Positions 1-7,925 of a stretch of DNA of 14,334 nucleotides are shown in pieces. Position numbers and translations under genes: made by a program. The notes beneath the pieces are model-generated. The model was not told the DNA's origin. It saw only the letters and a program-made list of their open reading frames with translations, and searched no databases. The DNA is from Spirogloea muscicola (lineage: Eukaryota > Streptophyta > Zygnematophyceae > Spirogloeales > Spirogloeaceae), in NCBI GenBank assembly GCA_009602725.1, contig WELB01000005.1:1565505-1579838 (forward strand), read 5' to 3'. The number at the start of each line of letters is the position of its first letter. Position 1 is the stretch's first letter.

Positions 1-121
<121 letters not shown>

Positions 122-3100
122 CGCCGGGCCCGCGCCGCTGCTGGGCTCGGTGCGGCTGCGCGTGGTGGCGCTCGTGGCGGCGGCGCTGGCGCTGTGCAAC
201 GCGGACCGCGCCATCATGTCCGTGGCCGTCGTCCCGCTGGCGGGCGCGCGCGGCTGGAGCCAGGCCACCGTCGGCGTCGTCCAGGTGCCCAGCTGCGCCC
301 CCTCGGCCACCACGCCCCTTGCTGCACTATTCAAGGGTCGGGGTTTAGGGTTTAGGGGTTTAGGGTTTAGGTTGTAGTGGTCCCCAGTGGTCCGCGTCCT
401 CAGCATGACGCCAAGCCCCTTTGGCAACCCCTTCAGGAATTTGTGTTTTCAACGGTCAACGCTAGCTCTGACGGTTAGCCTTCGAGTCGTCAACCTGCAT
501 CTTTGCAATGCTGAGCCGCCACCCTCTCACTGTCCCCACCGCCAGCCGCCATGAGCAGCCGTCACCTCAGTGGCGGCCATCGTTCGTCATCGAAAAGGCA
601 GCAGAGCCGCCGAAGCCCTCCAGGGTCGGGCCTACATTTCTGGCGCCCGTCTCCTCCTCCCATCACCCACCAAAACCCCGGCCAGAAAGCTCAGTAAATG
701 GTAAGGGCGTTACGGGTTGCCAGGAATCGCCACAGCCGGCCACTGAAGTGGGCTGGTCTTGCAAGGTCTTACACTGGACCTGGAATGGTGGCGTGGAGCC
801 TAAGTTCTGAATCTTAAACTCTGATCCCAAACCCTAAAAACCCTAACCATATACCCGAATCCTTAAGTCAGGCCTGGTTGTCTTGAGTTGTGACGCTGCG
901 CATTCTGGACTGGGAATGTCAGCTCGGAGTTATCCAGGATCACAAACTAATAGTTAAGGGCTTGGGGTGCAGCTTGAAGCCTGTGTCATCCAGGTGTCAC
1001 AGCATGCCTCAAGCATGTCCTGTATGGGCGGCACTCGCAGTCGCTGATGCGGGGCCAAGGCTGCTGCCGTCTGCGTCGCCGCGGCAGTCCTCCTTCCTGT
1101 GGGGCTACCTGCTGACACCCGTGGCCGGCGGGGCGCTCGCCGACCGGCACGGTGCCAAGAGTGTCCTGGCGGTGGGCGTTGCGCTCTGGTCCGCCGCCAC
1201 GCTGGTCACCCCCTGGGCAGCACGGCACTCGCTGGGCGCTCTCCTCACGACACGCGCAATCATGGGCCTCGGCGAAGGCGTCGCGCTGCCCTGCATGAAC
1301 AAGATGATGTCGAGGTTAGCAGCCACCTCCATCCGCCTACAAGACACTATGCATGCTAAGCTTGGACATAAAACCCTGAATCTTAATCCCAAAGCCTGAA
1401 CATATGCAACTCCTGCATATAAAGACTCACACCCTAGTCTGAACCCCTCTGCCTCATCACTGACTGTTTGTGACCAACAGACAATCAGAGGGAAGTGTTG
1501 AAGATTGGTGGTTGATTTTTGCTTGGCTTCAAGCAGATTGTGTACCGTCACTTTCAGACACCTCATGTGCACTTGAGTAGAGAGGTTGTCCTTTCCTTGG
1601 CCGTAAGTTCCTGAAGACCAACTTCCTAAGCTAAAACCCGTGATTGAAACTTGCAGATGGGTGCCCCCAGAGGAGCGCTCACGGGCGGTGGGCATGGCCA
1701 TGGGGGGCTTCCACCTGGGCAATGTGGCGGGCTTCCTCCTGGCACCAGTCCTCATGGTCGTTCCAGAGCTAGGCGTTGCCGGCCCCTTCCTAGCCTTTGG
1801 GCTCCTGGGCTATGTTTGGCTTGCCGCCTGGTCCACTGGCGTTGCTTCTGACCCCCGGCAGCACCCCAACATCAGCCAGGAGGAGCTCCTCCATATCTCT
1901 GCCAACCGTCCTGTCAAAAGCCTGGAGGTCCTGCATAGCGATGGTCGGTCGGCAAGTAAAGAACAGGTGGGGCTTGTAGTTGGCGGATCCGCCAGCAGCA
2001 ATGTGGGTGCCAGCCTCGCCAGGGTCCTTTCCCGGGCTCCAACATGGGCAATCATCTGCGCGAACTTCATCAACAACTGGGTACCTCTCGGCAAAGCCCA
2101 CAGCATGTCCACTTGAAGCCTGTCTCATAGCAGTACGTATCCTTTCTAGTGTTACAATGCTGCATGAAGCACTTCCTTGGCCACTTCCAGGCCAAGCATG
2201 CATGTCTGACCTGCATTCATCTATCTTACCTCGCCCTAGTAGTGTAATCATCTGGTAATCTGTTCCAGCAACTCACACTCAGGCCCGTATTGCCCATCCT
2301 ACAGGGCTACTTCGTGCTGCTGTCTTGGATGCCAGTCTACTTTGTCACAGTCAGCCACAAACCTCTCAAGCTGCTGCTGGACTAGAGATTCAATACCAGG
2401 CTCTCATCTTGCTGATGCTGATCTCAGGAAGCCAAGTAATTATTCGTCTTTGCAAGTATTGAATAGACTGCCAGCTTCTATGTGGAGAAGCACACATGAC
2501 CAACTCTACCTGGATGGTGGTCACAGTACTGCGTCCAACGCGTTTTCTAGAAACTGTGCAGGTTCTGGGGGTCGACCTTCGGAGGGCTGCGTGGTTCAGC
2601 GCAGTTCCGTGGGCCACCATGGCAGCAGCTGGGCTGATTGCCGGGGCCATCTCTGACGAGCTGGTGTCCAGGCGCGTCAGCACAACAGCCATCCGGAAGG
2701 CCATGCAGGTATCTACTTCCCTGTCTCCTCGCGTACTTCATCCTTGTGGGCTTGGTTGATTGACCAACTGAAGCTATGTTTGCACAAGGCCTGCCCTTAC
2801 CTGATTAGCAATGTTGACTGCAAGCCCTCCTCCTTTCAGACTGTAGGCTTCTTGGGCCCTGCATTTGCACTTTGGGGACTCATGCAAGCAAAGACTGCGC
2901 AAATTGCAGCAGTCTGGTTGACTGCGGCCCTTGGTCTTAGCTCCTTCAGTCAAGCTGGGTTCTTGGTTAACTATCAGGTGCTTGAAGTTGCCTTCTTTTG
3001 GCTTTCAGCCGAAGCGTAATGAGGACACATGTCCCATCATCTCTTAGTCCTGATTAATCTGCTGCATCACCCTGTGATACGATGCGATTTCAGTAGTCAC

Positions 3101-3666
3101 ATTTATGGCGGCTTGAGATGGCTGCCTTTCTTGGCGGTCGTCGTGATCAGAGCAGCTTAGAAGTCGGCTATGGTGGTGTGCATTGATGACAGCAGTGATG
3201 TGACAATGTTGTTGCAGGACATTGGACCTCAATATGTTGGCCTTCTCCATGGTATGTGGGAAGCTCAGTAGTGCACCCTAAGAGTACCCTTGGCCAAAAA
3301 CTCCACACTTCAGCATTTGGTGTCTGCATCAAGTTGTGCAACAAAAATAATCGCCTGCTCCATTATGTCAGGGCTACTTCAAAAGGCATCATGATGCAGT
3401 CACTGTTCACTGTTGCCATGCTTATCAACTCCTCAAGCTATGGAACACCTCTATGGGAGACTTATTTTGACATGCTTTGGACACCTCTGGCAGGCATATC
3501 AAACACAGCAGGGACTGCGGCAGGAATAATGAGCACTTTGTCCACAGGGGTAATTCTTGGAAAGCTAGGATCTTTTCAGTCCGTCTTGACCCTGATGTCC
3601 AGCTTGTATGTTCTTGGCACGGTGGTCTGGCTCACTTTTTCTACTGGAGAGCTGGTCTTTGACTAG
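122..3666 (+). CDS. PHT4: PHT4/SLC17-type plastid anion (phosphate) transporter, 5' partial
   Basis: Spliced model, all introns GT-AG: exons <122-284, 1088-1314, 1657-2080, 2305-2349, 2562-2708, 2840-2977, 3218-3251 and 3494-3666 (stop TAG at 3664-3666). The joined frame gives about 449 codons without a break. It begins inside transmembrane segment 1 (NADRAIMSVAVVPLA); the start codon and any transit peptide are lost in the T run. Diagnostic family stretches, numbered from the first visible codon, are: SSFLWGYLLTPVAGG (55 on); the MFS motif-A loop GGALADRHGAK (about 68-78); RAIMGLGEGVALP; the ERSRAVG loop; NNWGYFVLLSWMPVYF (across exons 3-4); AAWFSAVPWATMAAAGL; SSFSQAGFLVNYQDIGPQY; and GISNTAGTAAGIMSTL. 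A hydrophilic loop of about 60 residues lies between helices 6 and 7. Plant PHT4 proteins carry phosphate, and one carries ascorbate, across plastid or Golgi membranes. Here substrate and location are inferred from family only. The closest remembered relatives are the PHT4;3/PHT4;5-like plant members. Confidence 0.93.
341..371 (+). repeat. Interstitial telomere-like repeat, TTTAGGG orientation
   Basis: About four consecutive TTTAGGG units, one with an extra G and the last truncated, lie in intron 1 of the transporter. This is the Arabidopsis-type telomere unit, also used by Chlorella-type algae. It is too short to be a chromosome end and is flanked by intron sequence. Confidence 0.85.
825..847 (-). 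repeat. Interstitial telomere-like repeat, CCCTAAA orientation
   Basis: The same intron contains CCCAAA, CCCTAAA and CCCTAA units, i.e. the telomere unit in the opposite orientation, about 455 bp downstream of the first tract. The preceding words (ctgaatctta then atcccaaa) recur in decayed form in intron 2, at 1376-1392. Confidence 0.75.
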
Positions 3667-5177
3667 AGTGAGGACGCCACTGAGGCATCAACTTTCGCCC
3701 GCTAGATGCAGGGCCATGGTCACCCATTAGTTGCCGTTTGCTTATTCTATCTCATAACACCGCATCCCTGCTAAAATGCTGTTGTCATTGTATCCACAAT
3801 CCACTGCAAGCGAGGGTATGATGGGCTGATTGGCAGAGGTTTTAGTAGATCTGATTGACAAAAGCTAGTCCTTGGTGATCAGAACAGCCCTGCAAATCAA
3901 AGATGGGCTGCTGGCAGCACCTTAGTAAGCTCTCGCTTATGAAAATTCTTTGATCTCTGTACTATGACGTTTTATCCAAAATGTCTTGTTAATCTTATTT
4001 TCCACTTCTATTGGGGCCCTCAATATGGGGACCTGGTTTGGCAGGTCCCCGCCATGTCAGTTCTCGCAGCCACAACCTTTACGAAGGTGTAGCAATTTGC
4101 CACTGCTTGCAGGTAGGAGCTGAATGCATCCTTGTTGGGGAGCGTGCTTGGGGAGAGAGACCATCACTTGCCACAAAGTAGCACTCAAGCAAAGCATACT
4201 CTTGCCCGTCATGCTGTAGCAAGGTGGCGGCTCCACCACCTTGGCACTCATTGGAGGCTCGCCCCAAGCGAGACATCGCCATCGTCTCCTCAGCGAGCCG
4301 GCAATGAGCCGCGCGGCAGCATTCTGTGGAACACGGCAGCAGAAAGGCTGCGCTTCTATAAGGGCTTCACTAATCTGACACGCGATAAGGTCCACTACCT
4401 ATACCTGCAGTGCTTCTTCCCTGCCGTCCCCCCGCTGTAGATTAGCTTAACCTGGCCTCCCTATAAATTCATGCGCACTGCGCACCTTCTCTCCAGGTGT
4501 ATGGGGGCGGGCATGCAGCCGAAAGTGACCCACAGTTCAGGAGGGGTGTTAAATGGCAGTAGTGCCAGGCCAGCACCGGAAACGAGGCTAACGGCCATAT
4601 AGAATGGCCAAGGTGGGAGGAACCCGCTGGCAACTATCTGAACCCCATCTAAGCAGTAGCAGCACTGTTGGGCGCTCACAAAGCGTGGGAACATAACAGA
4701 AGGGGCTCGTTTTGCAGGTTGTGCAGCGAACGTTGAGATAATTTCTCATAGGCCTGGCTACAAAGTGCATCGTTCCAATGGTGTTGGTTGTGACGGTGCT
4801 GGATTATAAGATCTTTTTGTGCATTTGGCTCGCTGACCAATTCAAGGTGGTCGCTTCGCACAAGGCGACCTCTGCACTGCTTTGTGCCCTAGAAAATTTC
4901 GGGAGCTGGGGAGGCTTTCACCTCCTTAGCACAGTCGGTGAGATGCTTAAATACCTTGCGCTCTCCATACTTGCCAGATCCGAGTGTCTGATTACTGTGA
5001 CTTGCTGTCCCTATCCAAACTCGTAGCTGGACACTTGCAGATCGCAGCACTTATGTCGTGCAAGCCGCAGCAAGGACTGATCCACATACTCGACTTACAA
5101 TTGTGGGCACGGTTCGAGTTGCAGGTAAGGGGGACTGAGCAGGTCACGGCTTTCGAATTCAAATTGATTCGTCACAG
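3667..5177. other. Intergenic stretch with no recognised gene
   Basis: The 3' UTR of the transporter must lie at the left end, but no clear TGTAA poly(A) signal is seen. Base composition is mixed. There are scattered ORFs of 60-110 codons on both strands, none with a recognisable family motif. Two deserve mention: a plus-strand frame 4984-5235 that contains a segment with good splice borders (5041-5124), and a minus-strand frame 4694-4461 with a hydrophobic stretch. Neither links into a longer gene model. Confidence 0.6.
4027..4050. repeat. Perfect 9-bp hairpin
   Basis: GGGGACCTG (4027-4035) is followed by a 6-nt spacer (4036-4041) and its exact reverse complement CAGGTCCCC (4042-4050). No T tract follows, and bacterial-type terminators are not expected here. 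Its role is unknown; it may be a small palindromic insertion. Confidence 0.7.
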
Positions 5178-5235
5178 AAGCTATTCGAATGGGGCGATGG
5201 CTTTAGAGAAGAAGAAGAGAAAATTGAAAGAATAG
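4984..5235 (+). other. Unassigned ORF, possible orphan exon(s)
   Basis: An open frame of 83 codons with no ATG at its start (GTG at 4984). Segment 5041-5124 (84 nt, phase 0) is bordered by ttgcag and by the near-ideal donor caggtaagg, so it could be an 28-codon exon. The frame remains open beyond it and ends in a very basic tail, MALEKKKRKLKE, whose ATG at 5197 lies in one copy of a local direct repeat. I recognise no family. It may be an exon of a decayed gene or a chance frame. Confidence 0.2.
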
Positions 5236-5258
5236 CTCTTCCGAAAGGGGCGATGGCT
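5179..5258 (+). repeat. Imperfect direct repeat around two ATGs
   Basis: 5179-5202 (24 nt) and 5234-5258 (25 nt) are near-identical, sharing an agct-start, a gaa-containing middle and the exact 12-mer ggggcgatggct. Each copy ends with an ATG GCT start context. The first opens the 12-residue basic ORF (5197-5235). The second opens the 47-residue ORF at 5253. Confidence 0.6.
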
Positions 5259-5396
5259 GTGGGAGGCCAGGTGGTCACCACTGATGCGGTCGACCAATCC
5301 AACCCGGTGCTCTCTGCATCGCAGGCTGACCATGCTGCGGCGAAGGCCGCTCGCAGCAAGGCGGCCAAACACGCCGACCACCCGGCTGCAGATTAG
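5253..5396 (+). CDS. Small Ala-rich hypothetical ORF (47 aa)
   Basis: ATG at 5253, stop TAG at 5394-5396. The product begins MAVGGQVVTTDAVDQSNP and continues into an Ala/Lys/His-rich segment (about residues 24-47, repeated AAK, ARS, AKH). No domain is recognised. It directly abuts the repeat mosaic and may be the N-terminal remnant of the same unknown element whose later parts recur at 5534-5912. It is short and GC-rich, so chance is quite possible. Confidence 0.2.
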   Translation: MAVGGQVVTTDAVDQSNPVLSASQADHAAAKAARSKAAKHADHPAAD

Positions 5397-5533
5397 TTAG
5401 TCCCCTGGCTGTGGATGTGCACGGGACTCTTGGGTCCCAGTTCCTCGACCTGCTGGCCAGGCTTGCGCGGCGCGCTGTGTCCCGCAGGCGCAGTGAGCCG
5501 GCTGACTTCAACGCCGCTGGCTCGTGGGCCCAA

Positions 5534-5605
5534 GTCTATCGTTTGAGATTGTCGATCTCCCTTCAGCGGTTTATGGCCCATGCCTTGCATCTGCGTGCTG
5601 GCCGT
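5534..5605 (+). pseudogene. Fragment of unknown multicopy protein, module 1 copy A
   Basis: This 24-codon segment of frame 5411-5665 reads SLQRFMAHALHLRAGR at its right end. It matches the segment at 5751-5822 in 18 of 24 residues, while about half of the codons differ only synonymously. The frame then runs straight into the left arm of the 5610-6048 inverted repeat, so the original protein is broken here. The family is unknown. Confidence 0.5.
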
Positions 5606-5609
5606 GTCA

Positions 5610-6048
5610 GAAGGTGCCCGCCCATTGAGGATAGGGGCTGGAAAAGCCAGCCCAAAGAAGAATGAACAGAGTACGAGAAGGGGGCCAGGGGAAGCGCTAA
5701 GAAAAGCCGGAGGCCGCCGTGCTCTCGCTGCAGCCTCCGGCTTTCGTCGTGTGTATCATATGCGCCTGGCCGTCTCGCTGCAGAGGTCTATGGCCCGCGC
5801 GCTGCACCTTCGTGCCGGCCGAGCCCTCGCTGCTGCCTCTGGCTCTGGCCAGGGGACCCACTTGCAGAAGCCTAGCATCTCTGATCTGCGGCTGCTTAGC
5901 AGGGGTTACTGAGTAATTCGTAGCTGCTTTATTTCTTTGTGTGCTTGTTTTTCTTAGCGCTTACCCTGGCCCCCCCTTCTCGTACTCTGTTCATTCTTAT
6001 TTGGTTTGGCTTTTCCAGCCCCTATCCTCAATGGAGCAAGCACTTTCT
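5610..6048. repeat. Inverted (foldback) repeat with arms of about 100 bp
   Basis: The left arm (about 5610-5705) and the reverse complement of the right arm (about 5948-6048) are close to 90% alike by eye. They include exact shared blocks of more than 25 bp around the ggggctgg/ccagcccc palindrome and the gaacagagtacgagaag segment. The loop of about 240 bp holds the copy-B protein fragment. A transcript through it could fold into a long hairpin. The arms also belong to the palindromic element family found at 6235-6382. Confidence 0.85.
5751..5912 (+). pseudogene. Fragment of unknown multicopy protein, modules 1 and 2 copy B
   Basis: The frame contains module 1 (VYHMRLAVSLQRSMARAL and following residues, 5751-5822). 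A repeated ALAAASG motif follows, then a 24-codon C-terminal module (5838-5909) ending SDLRLLSRGY and stop TGA (5910-5912). The C-terminal module recurs at 6118-6192 (+) and 6949-6875 (-). Upstream the frame runs back into the inverted-repeat arm with no ATG of its own, so this is a fragment. It sits in the loop between the two arms of the foldback structure. Confidence 0.5.
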
Positions 6049-6117
6049 TCTTTCGTCAGGAGAGAGAAGGCGCGCGGGGCGCATGAATTGAAAGGGAGGC
6101 CAATTCAAGCCAATACA

Positions 6118-6192
6118 TTGTTCTTTCGTCAGGGGGATAGTTTCCTGGCAGCTCGTCTGTCGGATTTGAGGCTCCTCACTCGTAACTACTGA
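6118..6192 (+). pseudogene. C-terminal module of unknown protein, copy C
   Basis: 24 codons plus TGA encode LFFRQGDSFLAA then SDLRLLTRNY. It aligns without gaps and with the same stop position to 5838-5912 and to minus-strand 6949-6875. The upstream frame does not contain module 1, so only the tail of the gene is left. Confidence 0.45.
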
Positions 6193-6234
6193 GTGGTCCA
6201 TCCTTTCCCCCCGTTCTGACATAGCTTCTTCAGA

Positions 6235-6382
6235 AGAAGGTGCTCGCCCATTGAGAAGAGGGGCTGGCAAAGCCAACCCAAAAAGAATGGACAGTATCCA
6301 AAGCCATAGAAAACAGAAGGTGCTCGCCCATTGAGAAGAGGGGCTGGCAAAGCCAGCAAAGCCAACCCAAAAAGAATGGACA
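6235..6382 (+). repeat. Tandem copies of palindromic element
   Basis: Units 6235-6293 (59 nt) and 6315-6382 (68 nt) are identical except for a 9-nt expansion inside the palindrome of the second, which duplicates an aaagccagc segment. Each contains gcccattgagaagag, the stem ggggctggc/gccaaccc and aaaaagaatggaca. The same unit, more diverged, makes up the inverted-repeat arm at 5610-5670. The near-perfect identity indicates a recent duplication. Confidence 0.85.
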
Positions 6383-6445
6383 ATTCTTCAGGCCCCTTCG
6401 TAGCTGCTAAGCGTTTTTCCCTTCGAGCCTTTGCCAATTCATTTC

Positions 6446-6552
6446 GGGCTGGCTTTTCACAGCCCTTGCCCCCGCTGGCAGTGCCACTTCTTTCCAGGCC
6501 TGGGAAAGAAGAAAGCGCGGCCAGATTGACTGGTGGCCGGGAAAGGCCAGCC
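6446..6552. repeat. Nested palindromes of the same repeat family
   Basis: gggctggcttttcacagccc (6446-6465) and tggccgggaaaggccagccc (6534-6552 region) face each other. Between them sits a nearly perfect 25-nt palindrome centred on AGGCCT (6487-6511, cttctttcc against gggaaagaag with one bulged G). The outer halves form an inverted pair related to the gggctgg/ccagccc core seen elsewhere. Confidence 0.7.
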
Positions 6553-6986
6553 CAAAGGAATGGACAAGGTCTGAGGGAGCCTGAGTGCGAAGGACTAGGA
6601 CTAAGACATCAGCCAGGGAGAAGGCGCGCGCGGGGCGCATGAAATGAAATGGAGGCCAATTCAAGCCGACACATTGTTCAGGCAGAGTCTTGGACAAACT
6701 AAACAGGGTTACATACTACGGAAACCGAAACCAAGGTGCCTAAGGTGACATCAGTACCCACAGGTGAGCACAAACAAATCCGACAAGCTAACGTGAGGAG
6801 CTGGAGCGCCGACACGAAAGCCGGAGGCCTGACTTAAAGCGCGCCCTGCACGTTGATGAAGAGCCAGGGAACGCTCAGTGACCTCTACTCAGGAGATACA
6901 AGTCTGCGTAGCTAGCCGGCGGAAAGACATCGCCCTGGCGGAAGCCGGAGGAAAGCGCGGCCAGATTGACTGGTGGCTGGGAAAGG
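6511..6986 (+). repeat. 36-nt direct duplication (6511-6546 and 6951-6986)
   Basis: Both copies begin gaaagcgcggccagattgac and end gggaaagg, with a single C/T difference over 36 nt, 440 bp apart. The right copy lies immediately beyond the minus-strand C-terminal module. Read on the minus strand, it would encode PVNLAALSS just ahead of that module. Confidence 0.85.
6875..6949 (-). pseudogene. C-terminal module of unknown protein, minus-strand copy D
   Basis: On the minus strand 24 codons plus TGA encode SGFRQGDVFPPA, then DLYLLSRGH. Against copy C the FRQGD codons differ at three third positions, all synonymous. A longer minus-strand frame (7108-6875) precedes it but has no recognisable domain. 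The orientation is opposite to copies B and C. Confidence 0.45.
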
Positions 6987-6989
6987 AAA

Positions 6990-7925
6990 GGACATTTAAG
7001 GCTTAGGGTTGTCAAGGCCCCACGAACCGCATTGGCTGAGGCACCCAAGCCGACGGTAGCGATCTTTCGATGGTGCTCATCGACGGCCATCGACCGCAGG
7101 CTCCCCAAGAGCGACTCCCTGCTGTGCTACGTGGCGTGCTGCGAGCCGCTTATACGGGACTGCGCGCTTCCGGGGGAGTCGTGGGTAGCTGCCCGGACGG
7201 TATCGGGCAGCCTCAAGAAAGTTGTCAGACGGGAAGGGCTCCCTCTCTCAAGCGTTCTTCCAAAGGCAGGGCTGTTGGCCACAGACGCCGTGGCAAATTT
7301 CAGGCCCTGCCCCAGCAGTCTCGGGCAGGCTGCCGGAAAACTCCACCCCCCCCGCGTGTCGGGGCGCGCCCGGCGCTTCGGGAACGTCGACGGCGGAAGC
7401 TTCGCCCGCGCAGGCGGGAGGGCGGGTGCCACGCGGCGGGCGGAGGAGGCGTGGGCCCTTGTGCGGCTGCGATTGACCGATCGGAAGGTCAAGAGCTCGC
7501 GGCCAATGTCGGGGAGGGAGGGCGGCCATCTAGGGGAGGGCCGATCGGGTGACTGAGAGCGCAGGACGGGGAGGGGGGTACCGCACGCTGGGGAGGGAGG
7601 TTGGCGGGGCCCCCCTCGCCTAGGCAATACCAGCGCCGCCGCCCCTCCTGATTTTATTCTCCTTTTCTGTACTCGGCCACTAGAACCCTACATCACTTAA
7701 TACATATAGCATTCATTTTCCCTCCGCCGCTGCCGCCGCCGTCAAGCCGCCGCTGCCGCCGTCGCCGCCGCCGCCGTTGCGCGAGCTTCTCCTCCTCGCT
7801 GCCTCCATCCTCGACGCGGGAATAGCCCTTGCGCTCGACGACAGGCCGTCCCTCGCTGCCCGCCTTTGCAGCGGTTTGCGTCGCAGCGCCGGACGAGGGC
7901 CAACTTCGAGCCGGAGGTGCTGAGG
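6990..7925 (+). promoter_or_regulatory. Upstream region and 5' leader of NADP-MDH
   Basis: A GC-rich stretch without a convincing gene. The long frame 6966-7556 lacks any recognised motif and is matched by equally long frames in other phases, as GC-rich DNA tends to give. A TATA-like word (tacatata, 7701-7708) lies about 220 nt before the MDH start. A GCC-rich triplet tract (7724-7778) lies in the probable leader. No ATG occurs between the TATA-like word and 7926, so translation should start there. A perfect 8-bp hairpin lies at 7188-7211 (GCTGCCCG/CGGGCAGC, 8-nt loop). Confidence 0.35.

Larger units (their letters stand above)
6064..6679 (+). repeat. Dispersed direct repeat of about 55-60 bp (6064-6123 and 6617-6679)
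   Basis: Both copies share gagaaggcgcgcg, ggggcgcatgaa, ggaggccaattcaagcc and acattgttc, with only a handful of substitutions and a 2-nt difference in the GC run. The left copy leads directly into the C-terminal module at 6118. In the right copy homology stops just after acattgttc, so the module is absent. This is copy number with different 3' junctions, as expected from rearranged mobile sequence. Confidence 0.8.

Noticed and set aside
1105-1755. 216-codon minus-strand frame across transporter exons 2-3
   Set aside because: It is antisense to clearly conserved PHT4 exons and spans their intron; a shadow frame.
4053-4210. Possible two-exon small gene starting MSVLAATTFTK
   Set aside because: The intron required (about 26 nt) is too short to be spliced, and the joined product matches nothing.
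5100-5170. ggttcga words suggesting a tRNA T-arm
   Set aside because: No acceptor, D or anticodon stems can be paired around them.
6235-6382. CRISPR-like array
   Set aside because: Only two units, internally palindromic, with a 21-nt separation and in a eukaryotic gene context; a tandem duplication explains it.
5179-7000. An intact LTR or LINE retrotransposon
   Set aside because: No reverse transcriptase, integrase or protease motif in any frame and no long terminal direct repeats; only short fragments and palindromes are present.
6966-7556. Long open frame (196 codons) upstream of MDH
   Set aside because: No recognisable domain. Comparable long frames exist in other phases and on the minus strand of the same GC-rich DNA, and it begins inside the repeat mosaic. 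Treated as a chance frame in promoter sequence.
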